This document shows, one piece after another, positions 33,305-43,700 of a stretch of DNA of 64,000 nt. A program made the translations under genes and the position numbers. Where the stretch lies: positions 1 to 64,000 of the forward strand of contig NZ_RAZF01000014.1 in the NCBI RefSeq assembly GCF_003612555.1, given 5' to 3'. The stretch's first letter is position 1. The number at the start of each line of letters is the position of its first letter. The DNA is from Acutalibacter sp. 1XD8-33. GTDB taxonomy: Bacteria; Bacillota; Clostridia; Oscillospirales; Acutalibacteraceae. The notes under the pieces were generated by a model that saw only the letters and a program-made list of their open reading frames with translations, made no database searches and was not told the origin of the DNA.

Positions 33305-33761
33305 AATCACCTTTCGAAACGTGAGCGAGATTGCGGCGCTTTCTGTCCGGGAGGATCAGCAGGAATTCGTTGCGCCCAACTGGCTGAGCCTTGGAGAGGC
33401 CTACGTGGTGCTTAGCGACGGGGCTTGGGCCCGGGCCTTCGGCCTTTATGAAGGGGACGAGCCTGTGGGATTCGCCATGTTTGGCTATGGCCCTCTCCCA
33501 GAGGAGTCGGAGGACGTCCAGGGCAGCTACAGCCTGTGGCGGTTTATGATCGATCAGAAATATCAGGGCAGAGGCCTTGGGAAGCAGGCGATGCAGGTCT
33601 GCCTGGGCTATCTCTCTACCCATCCTTTCCGCCCGGCGGAGAAGGTCTGGCTCAGCTACGAGCCGGAAAACCAGGCGGCTCGGGCGTTATACCACAAATT
33701 TGGCTTTCGAGAAAACGGCCGGATGTGCGGGAAAGAGATTGTGGCGGAACGGACGCTGTAA
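33291..33761 (+). CDS. GNAT acetyltransferase (BltD/polyamine type)
   Basis: The 156-residue protein is a GNAT-fold N-acetyltransferase. The acetyl-CoA loop YQGRGLGKQAM (about 85-95) is preceded by LWRFMIDQ, and NQAARALYHKFGF forms the C-terminal motif B. The opening (RNVSEIAALSVREDQQEFVAPN) and GFAMFG resemble spermine/spermidine acetyltransferases such as BltD, so polyamines are the likeliest substrate. It overlaps the PerR-like gene by 14 bp and is co-transcribed with it. Confidence 0.85.
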   Translation: MELRKITFRNVSEIAALSVREDQQEFVAPNWLSLGEAYVVLSDGAWARAFGLYEGDEPVGFAMFGYGPLPEESEDVQGSYSLWRFMIDQKYQGRGLGKQAMQVCLGYLSTHPFRPAEKVWLSYEPENQAARALYHKFGFRENGRMCGKEIVAERTL

Positions 33762-33847
33762 GAGCCGGGCCCGGGAAAAATTTGTTAAGAAGCGCATAGC
33801 GCTTTGAAATATCCATATACTATTATTCAAAATAGGAGGAATTCACT

Positions 33848-34387
33848 ATGAAATTTGTTTGCAGCGTTTGCGGTTATGTGTACGAGGGTGACGCCGCCCC
33901 TGAGAAGTGCCCGGTGTGCGGCGCGCCCGCAGAGAAGTTCACCCAGCAGTCCGGCGATATGGCCTGGGCCGCCGAGCATGTGGTAGGCGTGGCCAAGGGC
34001 GTAAGCCAGGAGATTCTGGACGGCCTGCATGCCAACTTCCAGGGCGAGTGCACCGAGGTGGGCATGTATCTGGCCATGGCCCGGGTTGCTTTCCGGGAGG
34101 GCTATCCCGAGATCGGCATGTACTGGGAGAAAGCCGCCTATGAAGAGGCCGAGCATGCCGCCAAATTTGCAGAGCTTCTTGGCGAGGTTGTCACCGACAG
34201 CACCAAGAAGAACCTGCAGATGCGCGTGGATGCGGAAAACGGCGCCACCGACGGCAAGACCCAGCTGGCCAAGCTGGCCAAGGAGCAGGGTCTGGACGCT
34301 ATCCATGACACCGTACACGAGATGGCCCGGGACGAGGCCCGTCATGGCAAGGCTTTCAAGGGCCTGCTGGAGCGGTATTTCAAGTAA
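33848..34387 (+). CDS. Reverse-type rubrerythrin
   Basis: Rubrerythrin reduces hydrogen peroxide in anaerobes. The 179-residue protein begins with the rubredoxin-like Fe(SCys)4 domain (C5, C8, C21, C24), followed by the four-helix diiron domain (about 45-178) with Glu/His ligands in [20 protein letters not shown] and [12 protein letters not shown]. Having the rubredoxin part at the N-terminus marks the reverse type. AGGAGGAATTC precedes the ATG. A small acidic protein and a separate rubredoxin, a plausible electron donor, follow closely. Confidence 0.93.
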   Translation: MKFVCSVCGYVYEGDAAPEKCPVCGAPAEKFTQQSGDMAWAAEHVVGVAKGVSQEILDGLHANFQGECTEVGMYLAMARVAFREGYPEIGMYWEKAAYEEAEHAAKFAELLGEVVTDSTKKNLQMRVDAENGATDGKTQLAKLAKEQGLDAIHDTVHEMARDEARHGKAFKGLLERYFK

Positions 34388-34390
34388 GCC

Positions 34391-34609
34391 ATGGATATTA
34401 AGGGAAAGATCGAAGAACTGGTAGAGAAGATCAAAAGCGACAAAGCGTTGCAAGAAGGTTTTCTCAAGGAGCCCATCCCCACGGTGGAAAAACTTTTGGG
34501 GATTGATCTGCCGGAAGAGCAGCTGGGGCAGATCGCCGAGGGCGTAAAGGCCAAGATCAACCTGGATAAGGCGGGAGATCTCATCGGCGGATTGTTTGGA
34601 AAAAAATAA
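34391..34609 (+). CDS. Small hypothetical protein in the rubrerythrin cluster
   Basis: The 72-residue, mostly helical protein ([34 protein letters not shown]...) ends in GGLFGKK. No catalytic motif is visible. The gene starts three bases after the rubrerythrin stop with no ribosome site of its own, so translation is probably coupled. Comparable small proteins occur in other Clostridia, often with a C-terminal GGxLGGK/F motif, but I know of no assigned role. Confidence 0.65.
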   Translation: MDIKGKIEELVEKIKSDKALQEGFLKEPIPTVEKLLGIDLPEEQLGQIAEGVKAKINLDKAGDLIGGLFGKK

Positions 34610-34631
34610 CAGGAAAAGCGAGGTTATCACC

Positions 34632-34787
34632 ATGGACAAATATGTATGTCCTTGCGGCTATGTGTACGATCCTGCCGCCGGCGATCCGGATAACGGGATT
34701 GCCCCCGGCACCCCCTGGGAGCAGGTCCCGGAGGATTGGGTATGCCCTGTCTGCGGATTGGGCAAGGACTCCTTTGAAAAGGAATAG
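34632..34787 (+). CDS. Rubredoxin with a shortened first iron motif
   Basis: The 51-residue protein is a one-iron electron carrier. The conserved [33 protein letters not shown] and GKDSFE stretches are present. The first cysteine pair reads YVCPCGY (C6 and C8), that is CxCG instead of the usual CxxCG; the second pair, CPVCG, is normal. ATG 34632 gives the usual N-terminus. It is the last gene of the rubrerythrin cluster and the likely electron donor for it. Confidence 0.92.
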   Translation: MDKYVCPCGYVYDPAAGDPDNGIAPGTPWEQVPEDWVCPVCGLGKDSFEKE

Positions 34788-34849
34788 AAAATGAAAAAAT
34801 CCCCTGGTTTTGCGTGATATCGCAAAGGGAGAAATTAGCAGATGATATG

Positions 34850-34878
34850 TATCCGAAAGGCAGTAAGCCTTTCGGATA
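34850..34878. terminator. Hairpin between rubredoxin and recombinase genes
   Basis: ATCCGAAAGG/CCTTTCGGAT with a 7-base loop. No long T run follows, so it may be a weak terminator or lie within the attachment region of the recombinase element that begins at 34885. Confidence 0.5.
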
Positions 34879-34884
34879 CTGCCT

Positions 34885-36600
<1,716 letters not shown>

Positions 36601-36654
36601 TTACAGCATACCCTATACCGGAGCGAAAGTCCAGCGAATCTGCAAATAAATCCG

Positions 36655-36864
36655 CTAATTTTTTCCGCCGTTTATAAGGTACTTCAATTTATCTTTAGCG
36701 CTTTCCTCCGTGGCGGCAGGGAAGCAGGCCATCACCGGATAGGTTTTTCCATCCAGCGTTACCGCATAGCAGACGCCGATGTGCTGTGGCTGCTTCTTTC
36801 CCTTGCGAAGCGCCAGGATCTTTTCACGTCTTTTTCTGAGCAAAGTAAGATCGATATTTTTCAT
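36655..36864 (-). CDS. Small transposon-encoded protein, TnpW-like
   Basis: The 69-residue protein has a basic N-terminus (LLRKRREKILALRKGKK) and a compact region (DGKTYPVMACFPAATEESAKDKLKYLI) that resembles the small TnpW-type proteins encoded beside DUF4368 recombinases. Their role is unknown. AGAAAGGAA precedes the ATG. It is 108 bp upstream of the recombinase, in the same direction. Confidence 0.5.
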   Translation of the reverse strand: MKNIDLTLLRKRREKILALRKGKKQPQHIGVCYAVTLDGKTYPVMACFPAATEESAKDKLKYLINGGKN

Positions 36865-37417
36865 ATTATTCCTTTCTGCCTTGCGGCTGGTAGAGTGTTT
36901 TTTGATGGGGTGTTCCTGCAGAGAAAGAAATGCGGGCCTAAACCGGCAACCCCTGAATATTTGCCGTTACACAGCCAATTATGGGGTTTGCAACCCTGTT
37001 TGTTGAAAAGCGGGGAATCAGCAACCCTATTTTGCATTGCGCTCCTGAAAGCCCGAAATCCCTTGAAACGACCGGCATTGCCGGGCGTTGTGACCCGGAG
37101 GTGGGGAGCATAGCAACCCCACCTCCTTTCTCCTGCTTTCTTTTCGACCCTGGCAAAACTACCCGGAATACATGGCTGTTGGGGCCTGACTTACTTTGCC
37201 GTGTATCGCGCGGTTTGGGCGTACATACTGCGCAAAGGTGTAATCCCCCGGCCATTTGCGTATGCCGGGCACAAGGGCCGCCAGAGGCCGTACAACGGGC
37301 TTGTGGCAGATGGCTGGCTCGCTTAGTTCTTTCTGCTGAACGGATAACCTTGTGTTTAGTTCTATGGGTTTTCTTCCTGATAGGAAATCTTAACACTATC
37401 CCAATGGAATATTTCCA
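36865..37417. other. 553-bp stretch without a supported gene
   Basis: Frames exist on both strands (for example 36938-37396, minus), but they lack ribosome sites and protein-like composition. The sequence probably represents deleted mobilisation genes of the recombinase element. I see no clear hairpins or repeats. Confidence 0.3.
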
Positions 37418-37702
37418 CTATTCCAGAAGGTTCTCCACATGATACAGGTTGCTTGCCCTCGTTCCGTCCCGGCGGTATCTGCCGACCTTTTTTACAAGCC
37501 CAAGCGTAGATAAATTTTCAATGGCTGTGTCGACGGTCTTTTTATCCATGCGGCATTCCGCCGCTATCACTCGCCGTGAGGGGAAACAGGAACCGTCCGC
37601 GCCGCTGTGCCGTACCAGGCAGCAGTAGACAGCAAAATCCCTTGGCTTTAGCCCCAGGTCGAAGATACGGTTGGCTACCATAAAGAAATTTTTGTGTTTC
37701 AT
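37418..37702 (-). CDS. Helix-turn-helix protein of the recombinase element
   Basis: The 94-residue protein has a winged helix-turn-helix of the type found in replication and mobilisation proteins (FAVYCCLVRHSGADGSCFPSRRVIAAECRMDKKTVDTAIENL), followed by a short beta wing. GGAAAGGAAAAGCG precedes the ATG, nearly identical to the recombinase ribosome site, which suggests shared origin. It probably regulates or helps replicate the element. Confidence 0.75.
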   Translation of the reverse strand: MKHKNFFMVANRIFDLGLKPRDFAVYCCLVRHSGADGSCFPSRRVIAAECRMDKKTVDTAIENLSTLGLVKKVGRYRRDGTRASNLYHVENLLE

Positions 37703-38122
37703 TCGCTTTTCCTTTCCTCGATTTTTGCTGGAAGCTCAAATTTGATACAATCATTTGCATCTCACCTTTCGTAAAATATGTACCCCCTTCGGAGAGAAAA
37801 CAGAAAGACTCGCATACACGCAGGACAGAAGCATAAACAGGCGAACCTCCTCGGTTCGCTTTGATATGCTCTGTACCTATGTGTTACGAGTCTCGAAATT
37901 TTAAGTGGGCCGCTGGCTGTTTGATTGGCAAACAACGCGGCTGGCATTCAGGTACTTGATTTTGTAGTCTTAGTCTAACATGGATTTTTTGATTTGTCAA
38001 TAGATTTTCTAAAATTGGGCAGAGCTTAGATAAAGCACAACTTAATAAACACCAAAGTATCGATTTCAGAAATCAAGTGTTCCTTTTTCGCGGATTTCAT
38101 TCAACCTACCCAACTTAGGGAG
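37703..38122. other. 420-bp AT-rich gap
   Basis: Likely the end of the recombinase element and the upstream region of the surface-protein locus. No gene is supported. A CAGGCGAACCTCCTCGGTTCG inverted motif near 37840 is the only notable structure. Confidence 0.3.
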
Positions 38123-38151
38123 TGTACATTTAAGTTTCTATGCTGTATAAT
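38123..38151 (+). promoter_or_regulatory. Promoter upstream of the GCAA repeat leader
   Basis: TGTACA (38123-38128), a 17-base spacer and a perfect TATAAT (38146-38151). It reads rightward through the repeat tract toward the regulator gene, giving a leader of about 280 bases. Confidence 0.6.
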
Positions 38152-38229
38152 GTGATATCATAGGTTTAGAGTGTCCATCCAAGCCAAGATTTCACAAAAA
38201 ATTCACAGAAAAGGGGTTGAAATTTCAAA

Positions 38230-38370
<141 letters not shown>

Positions 38371-38373
38371 AAA

Positions 38374-38408
38374 CCGCAGGAGCGCCCAGGCGCAGCCTGT
38401 GGTTTTTT
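38374..38408 (+). terminator. Intrinsic terminator in the regulator leader
   Basis: Outer stem CCGCAGG/CCTGTGG (one G-T pair), inner stem GCGCC/GGCGC, followed by TTTTTT. It lies between the promoter/repeat tract and the ribosome site of the regulator, so it should lower expression unless bypassed. Confidence 0.8.
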
Positions 38409-38439
38409 GCGCATATTTTTAGGACGGAGGTGTTAAGCA

Positions 38440-40758
38440 TTGGAGCAGTACATCATGCCGGGGAGCGCGTACCGCAAGTTGAGAGCGGCAAAATCTCTGG
38501 GCCAGATTGCATATATTTATGGTGCCACAGGCTACGGCAAAACCGCCTTTGTACAGAAATATTTCGGCAAGCGCCGCTATGCTTACTTTGACTGCGGAGA
38601 CCGGCGCTGGGGCAGAGATGACCTTCCCTGCTCCGGCACCGTGGTTCTGGACGGTCTGCATCGGTTGGACAAAACGCGCCGGGAGCTGGTTCGGGAACTA
38701 ATAAACAGGCCGGACATTTGGCTCATTTTTATAAGCCGCAGCCCGGTACCGGCCTGGCTAATGCCTGAGTATGTGAACGTGGGATTCATGATGATCCACG
38801 AGAGCGACCTGCACCTTGGGAAACGCGAAATTGCCGGATATCTGGACGGCATGGGGATAGCATACACGGCAAAGGGACTGGAGTGTTTGACGGAATCCTC
38901 TGAAGGAAATGCCTATATCATCCGTCACGCGGCGCTGAAGATGGATGAGGGGATGGAGCCGGGGCCACAGATGCAGAAAGAGATTCATGACGCTTTCGCC
39001 AGGTATCTCCGTGATTATGTGATGATTGATTGGGACAGCGACCTGCTGGAATTTCTCATGGAGATAAGCGTTGTGGATGAATTTACCCTACCGCTGGCCG
39101 AACTCATCACCGCCAGCAAAACCGCCTCTATCATGGTGCAGAAGGCTGCGGAAACCGGCAACTTCCTCTTTCAAAATGGAGGGGCGTACCGCCTGCGGCA
39201 TGTGCTGTTAGACGCTCTGCGGGAACGGGCCGCTCTGACCCTGGGAGAGGAACAGCTCAGAAACTGCCAGAAAAACGCTGGGGTCTGGTATGAGATGAAC
39301 GGTCAGATCTCTCAGGCGTTGGAGATGTACGAGCGCTGCGGGGCCTATGCCCAGATCCGAGAGCTGCTGGTGCGCAATGCCCGGGTGAACCCCGGCGCGG
39401 GTCACTACTACGAGCTGCGGCGGTATTATCTGAATATGGACGAAGCTGAGGCGGCGAAAAGCCCGGTGCTCATGGCCGGGCTTAGTATGCTCCACTCCAT
39501 GCTGATGGACCCGGAAAAGAGCGAATACTGGTACGATAAGCTGTCGGAGTTTGCCAAGACTGCCCAGGGCGGGGCAAAGCGGGAAGCCCGGAGCCGCCTG
39601 TACTATCTGGACATCGGCCTGCCCCATAGGGGGAGCCAGGACGTGCTGAAGATCATGTTGAAAGCTCCCGCTATGCTCTTTGACCAGGGCATACACTTGC
39701 CGGAGTTTTCTGTCACCAGCAACGTGCCCAGCACCATGAACGGCGGCAAGGACTTCTGCAAGTGGAGCCGGTCGGACAGGGCATTGGCGCGGACAGTCGG
39801 CCCATTGGTGGAGCGGGTGCTGGGACGGTACGGCAAGGGGCTGACAAAGATTGCCCTGGGGGAGAGCCTGTTCGAGAAAGGAGAGGACTCCTTCGAGGTG
39901 CTGGCCCTGCTCTCCCGGGGGCAAATGGAGACTGAGTGCGGCGGCGCGCTGGAAATAGCCTTTTCAGCGGCAGGCCAGCGGGTGCGGCTGATGGTGCTGC
40001 AGGGCGACCTCATGAGCGCAGGGGCGATACTGGACTCCTTCCAGGCTGCGGTAGAGGAACAGCGGGTGACACAACTGCTGCCGAACATTCGGGCTATGCG
40101 GTGTAGGCTGGCACTTTATGCCGGGGACATTGAGGGCGTCAGGGAATGGCTGTCTGAGGCACCAAACGAGGACAAGGAGTTTATCACCATGGAGCGCTAC
40201 CGATACCTTACGAAAGTCAGGTGTTATCTTGCGTTGGGCGAGAACCTTAAAGCCCTTTCTCTGCTGGAAAAACTCAGCGATTACGCGGAACGCTGCCAGC
40301 GCACATACATCCGTATGGAAGCCGGAGTGCTGGGGGCCATCGTCCGACGCAGGCTGGGGACGGAGTGGGAGCCCATGCCGACCGACGCCTTGGACGAAGC
40401 TGAGAGCTATCAGTTCGTGCGGCTCATCACAGAGCTTGGCCCGGCGATACTGCCGCTTCTCAAGACCCAGAGCCGGGCGGGGCCATGGTTCAAAAAAGTG
40501 CTTGAGGAGACACAACAAATGGCCCGGCGGTACCCTGGGTACCTTTCGCCCAGGAACGCCGCCCGGGAGGATTTTTCAAGCACGGCCCTGGAGATTTTGC
40601 GTTTGCAGGGCGAGGGGCTTTCGGCCACGCTGATCGCTGAACGGCTGGGGATGAAGGTGGACAACGTGCGATATCACATCAGGGAAAACTACCGCAAGCT
40701 TGGGGCCGGGGGCAAGGCCGAGGCCATCGCCGCCGCCCGGGGCTTGGGGCTGATATAA
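38440..40758 (+). CDS. MalT/LuxR-type ATP-binding transcriptional regulator
   Basis: The 772-residue protein has an N-terminal STAND-type ATPase (Walker A GATGYGKT at 28-35, Walker B TVVLDGLHRL), a central helical-repeat region (about 280-690) and a C-terminal LuxR-type helix-turn-helix (about 700-772, GLSATLIAERLGMKVDNVRYHI). This is the MalT layout, in which ATP and a ligand drive oligomerisation on DNA. The start is TTG 38440, nine bases after ACGGAGG. Only 17 bp separate it from the SLH protein gene, so the two are one operon and the regulator probably controls that locus. Confidence 0.85.
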   Translation: MEQYIMPGSAYRKLRAAKSLGQIAYIYGATGYGKTAFVQKYFGKRRYAYFDCGDRRWGRDDLPCSGTVVLDGLHRLDKTRRELVRELINRPDIWLIFISRSPVPAWLMPEYVNVGFMMIHESDLHLGKREIAGYLDGMGIAYTAKGLECLTESSEGNAYIIRHAALKMDEGMEPGPQMQKEIHDAFARYLRDYVMIDWDSDLLEFLMEISVVDEFTLPLAELITASKTASIMVQKAAETGNFLFQNGGAYRLRHVLLDALRERAALTLGEEQLRNCQKNAGVWYEMNGQISQALEMYERCGAYAQIRELLVRNARVNPGAGHYYELRRYYLNMDEAEAAKSPVLMAGLSMLHSMLMDPEKSEYWYDKLSEFAKTAQGGAKREARSRLYYLDIGLPHRGSQDVLKIMLKAPAMLFDQGIHLPEFSVTSNVPSTMNGGKDFCKWSRSDRALARTVGPLVERVLGRYGKGLTKIALGESLFEKGEDSFEVLALLSRGQMETECGGALEIAFSAAGQRVRLMVLQGDLMSAGAILDSFQAAVEEQRVTQLLPNIRAMRCRLALYAGDIEGVREWLSEAPNEDKEFITMERYRYLTKVRCYLALGENLKALSLLEKLSDYAERCQRTYIRMEAGVLGAIVRRRLGTEWEPMPTDALDEAESYQFVRLITELGPAILPLLKTQSRAGPWFKKVLEETQQMARRYPGYLSPRNAAREDFSSTALEILRLQGEGLSATLIAERLGMKVDNVRYHIRENYRKLGAGGKAEAIAAARGLGLI

Positions 40759-40775
40759 GAACGGAGGTATTCAAC

Positions 40776-43700
40776 ATGAAGAAATTATTGGCGACTATTG
40801 GAATTCTGGCACTGTTCCTTTTCGGGCTTGCTGTCGGAGCAAGTGCGTCGGAGGCAGCCACACAGGATAAAATTATTGACCTGACCAATGATACTTCTCC
40901 AAGCTCCGGCCCCGGCTGGACATGGACAGTTGACGGCACAACAGGAACGCTGACATTAAACGGCCTGAATATGAGTGCCAAGCCTAATGCGTTTGAGGAA
41001 GGGAGACCCCTGATACGTTTCCCAGAATCAATAAAGACGATAAATCTTGTCTTAACCGGAAACAACAAAATTATAAAGCAAGAGACTTTCCAGTGTAACA
41101 TTTTTTATGCCAAGGAGAAAAATGTCACCATCAGCGGCACGGGCTCTTTAGCGTATAGTTCTGAAGACACAACCAGCACCTTGTTTTACTGTGATACCCT
41201 TACGATGGAGGGCGGCACAATAACTATAGCGGAAGGTAGCTCGGCAGCCTACTTGTTCCACACCCAAAAGAACCTAACCATCACCGGCGGCAGTATGACT
41301 TTTAACTCTACCTATGGCATCCGCTCGGAAATGGGCCCTCTCAACATCAGCGGAGGCGATATAAACCTCACGATGACAAATAAGGGCTATGGAATATGTG
41401 CGGGGCCAAACGCGTCAGGTGATGCTGCCGGTATGGGTTCCCCAGCCATCACGATCTCCGGCGGTACGATAAAAACCGACGGAAGTATCTCCGACGCCTG
41501 GTTCAAGGGCCTGTCCATCACCGACGGCACGATAAGCGCGGATAATGAAGTAAGGGGCAACTTATTCTACAATGGTTCACCTGAAAGAATGGTTTTGCCT
41601 GAAAACTTCTCCACCGGGCAGCTGTCCACTACAAACGCCTTTGCGCTGGAAATCCCCGCAGGCAAAACTCTGGAAGTTCCCGCAGGTGTGCATATCCGCA
41701 CAAACCATCTGATAAATGGTGGAACGCTGCATAATCACGGGCGAGTGACGGCAAACAACAGATATGCGGGTGAGGGGACAATTACCGGCGGAGGGCTTAT
41801 AGATTTCACGTCATACTATTGGGAGGCTGTGAACAGTCATGCGGTAAACGCAGTGCTGAATCGGAGCGGTACAGGTAGTATTGATGGAACAGGGTACTGC
41901 TACGTTTATGGAAACGCCACATGGAACTCTATCTGGGGCTATGCTCCCAAGAGCATGTACATCCCTAAAGATGCGGTGTTGACTGTTCCCAGCAGTACGA
42001 ACATACAAGTGACCGGCGCGATTACCATCCACAGTGCAGACAGCCTTAATGGACAGGGCACTGTCACCAGTGCGGCAAACAAATACTATATAGAGTATAG
42101 TGCTGACAGTCTTACCCCAGCAGATGAGATGGACCTGACCTATGACGGAACCAATCTGCGTCAGCAAGTTAAGGAGCAGGCAAAAAGAAAAACTCCTAAC
42201 CAGACTATATTGCAGAAAACATTTTCTTTGGACGGAGATAATCTTGCCGTAGGTTATTTATATGGAGGAAGTGCCTGCCCCGCCGGAGGAGGCGGCAATC
42301 ACTATATTGAGTATAACTATGATGTGGGGCCGTCCCACCGTCTTAATTACCGTCACTATTTCACCGTGAAGAAACTTACAATAACCGATGATACCGTGCT
42401 TGAAAAGACACTAAACTTAGGTACTTCTTATACAGGTTCGCCTGTTAATTTCCCGGAAACTTTTTTGAAAGTAACGCATAACGGGAAAAATATTCTTATC
42501 AACGGTAATTTTGACGTAACCTACACCAACAATGTTGAGGTCGGAAACAACGCTCTCATCACCCTAACCGGCAAAAACAACGTGGAAGGAACTCTGACCC
42601 TGAATTATACAATCAGCCCCAAAAATCTGTCCACGAAAGAGATTATAATCGCTCCACCAGAAAAGGTTTATGATGGAACCACAGCAGTCCAGGCAAAGGA
42701 TGTGCTCTCCCTGGCAAATTTGGATATTGTTGAAAGGGACAAAGGGTTTGTGGGGATAACTGCCGATGTAGCCTTTGACACAAAGGATGTTGTCGAGGGA
42801 AAAAACGTCACCATTAGCAATATTAAGCTGACCGGGGAAAAAGCTGGGAATTATGTGTTTCCTTCCTACATCACTCTCCCCAGCAGCACCACAGGCAAAA
42901 TCACCCCGGCCCCGCTGTCTGTGAAGGTTATAGGAACGGATAAGCCCTACGATGGCAGCACCTCCGCCCAGGTCATGGTAGAGTTTGAGGGGCTCCAAAA
43001 CGGCGAGACCCTGGCAGATGGCGACTATACCGTAACAGCCGCGTTTGACAGCCCCGATGCTGGAACAGATAAATCTGTTTCCGGCAGTGTTACCTTAAAC
43101 GACACCGATACCGCAGGAAACTACACGCTGGAAAGTGAAGTTTTCCAAACCACTGCCGATATCACCAGAGTCAACCTTACACTGACAGCGCCCACAGCTT
43201 TGGCTATTGAGTACGGCCAAACCCTGGCAGACGCTCGACTTTCGGGGGGCAGCGCTGAGAATGGGGGGCAGACGGTAGAGGGGACCTGGTCCTGGGCACA
43301 GCCCCATACCCGCCCGACGGAAAGCCAGGATTATCCTGCCAAGTTTGCTCCAAATGACACAGCAAACTATGCCGTAGGAGAGAGCCAGGCGGCGGTCACC
43401 GTAAACCCTGCCCAGCCCAAAATCGTCATTACAGCGCCCAGCCACCAGCAGGCCGGGCATACCGTAGCTGTGGCAGCACGGTCGGTAAACCCCCATGACC
43501 CGGACTTCACGGATGGACTCCCTGTGCCCAGCCTGACATATAAAGTCGGAGAAAACGACGAGGAAAAGCCGCTTACGGACGGAGTACTGCTCATTCCGGA
43601 GGGCACAGTGAAAGGAACGGTCATCACCATAAAGGCATCGACAGCCGAGGTTAGCGGGAAATACAGCTCTAATCAAAGCACATTTACCATCACTGTGGTG

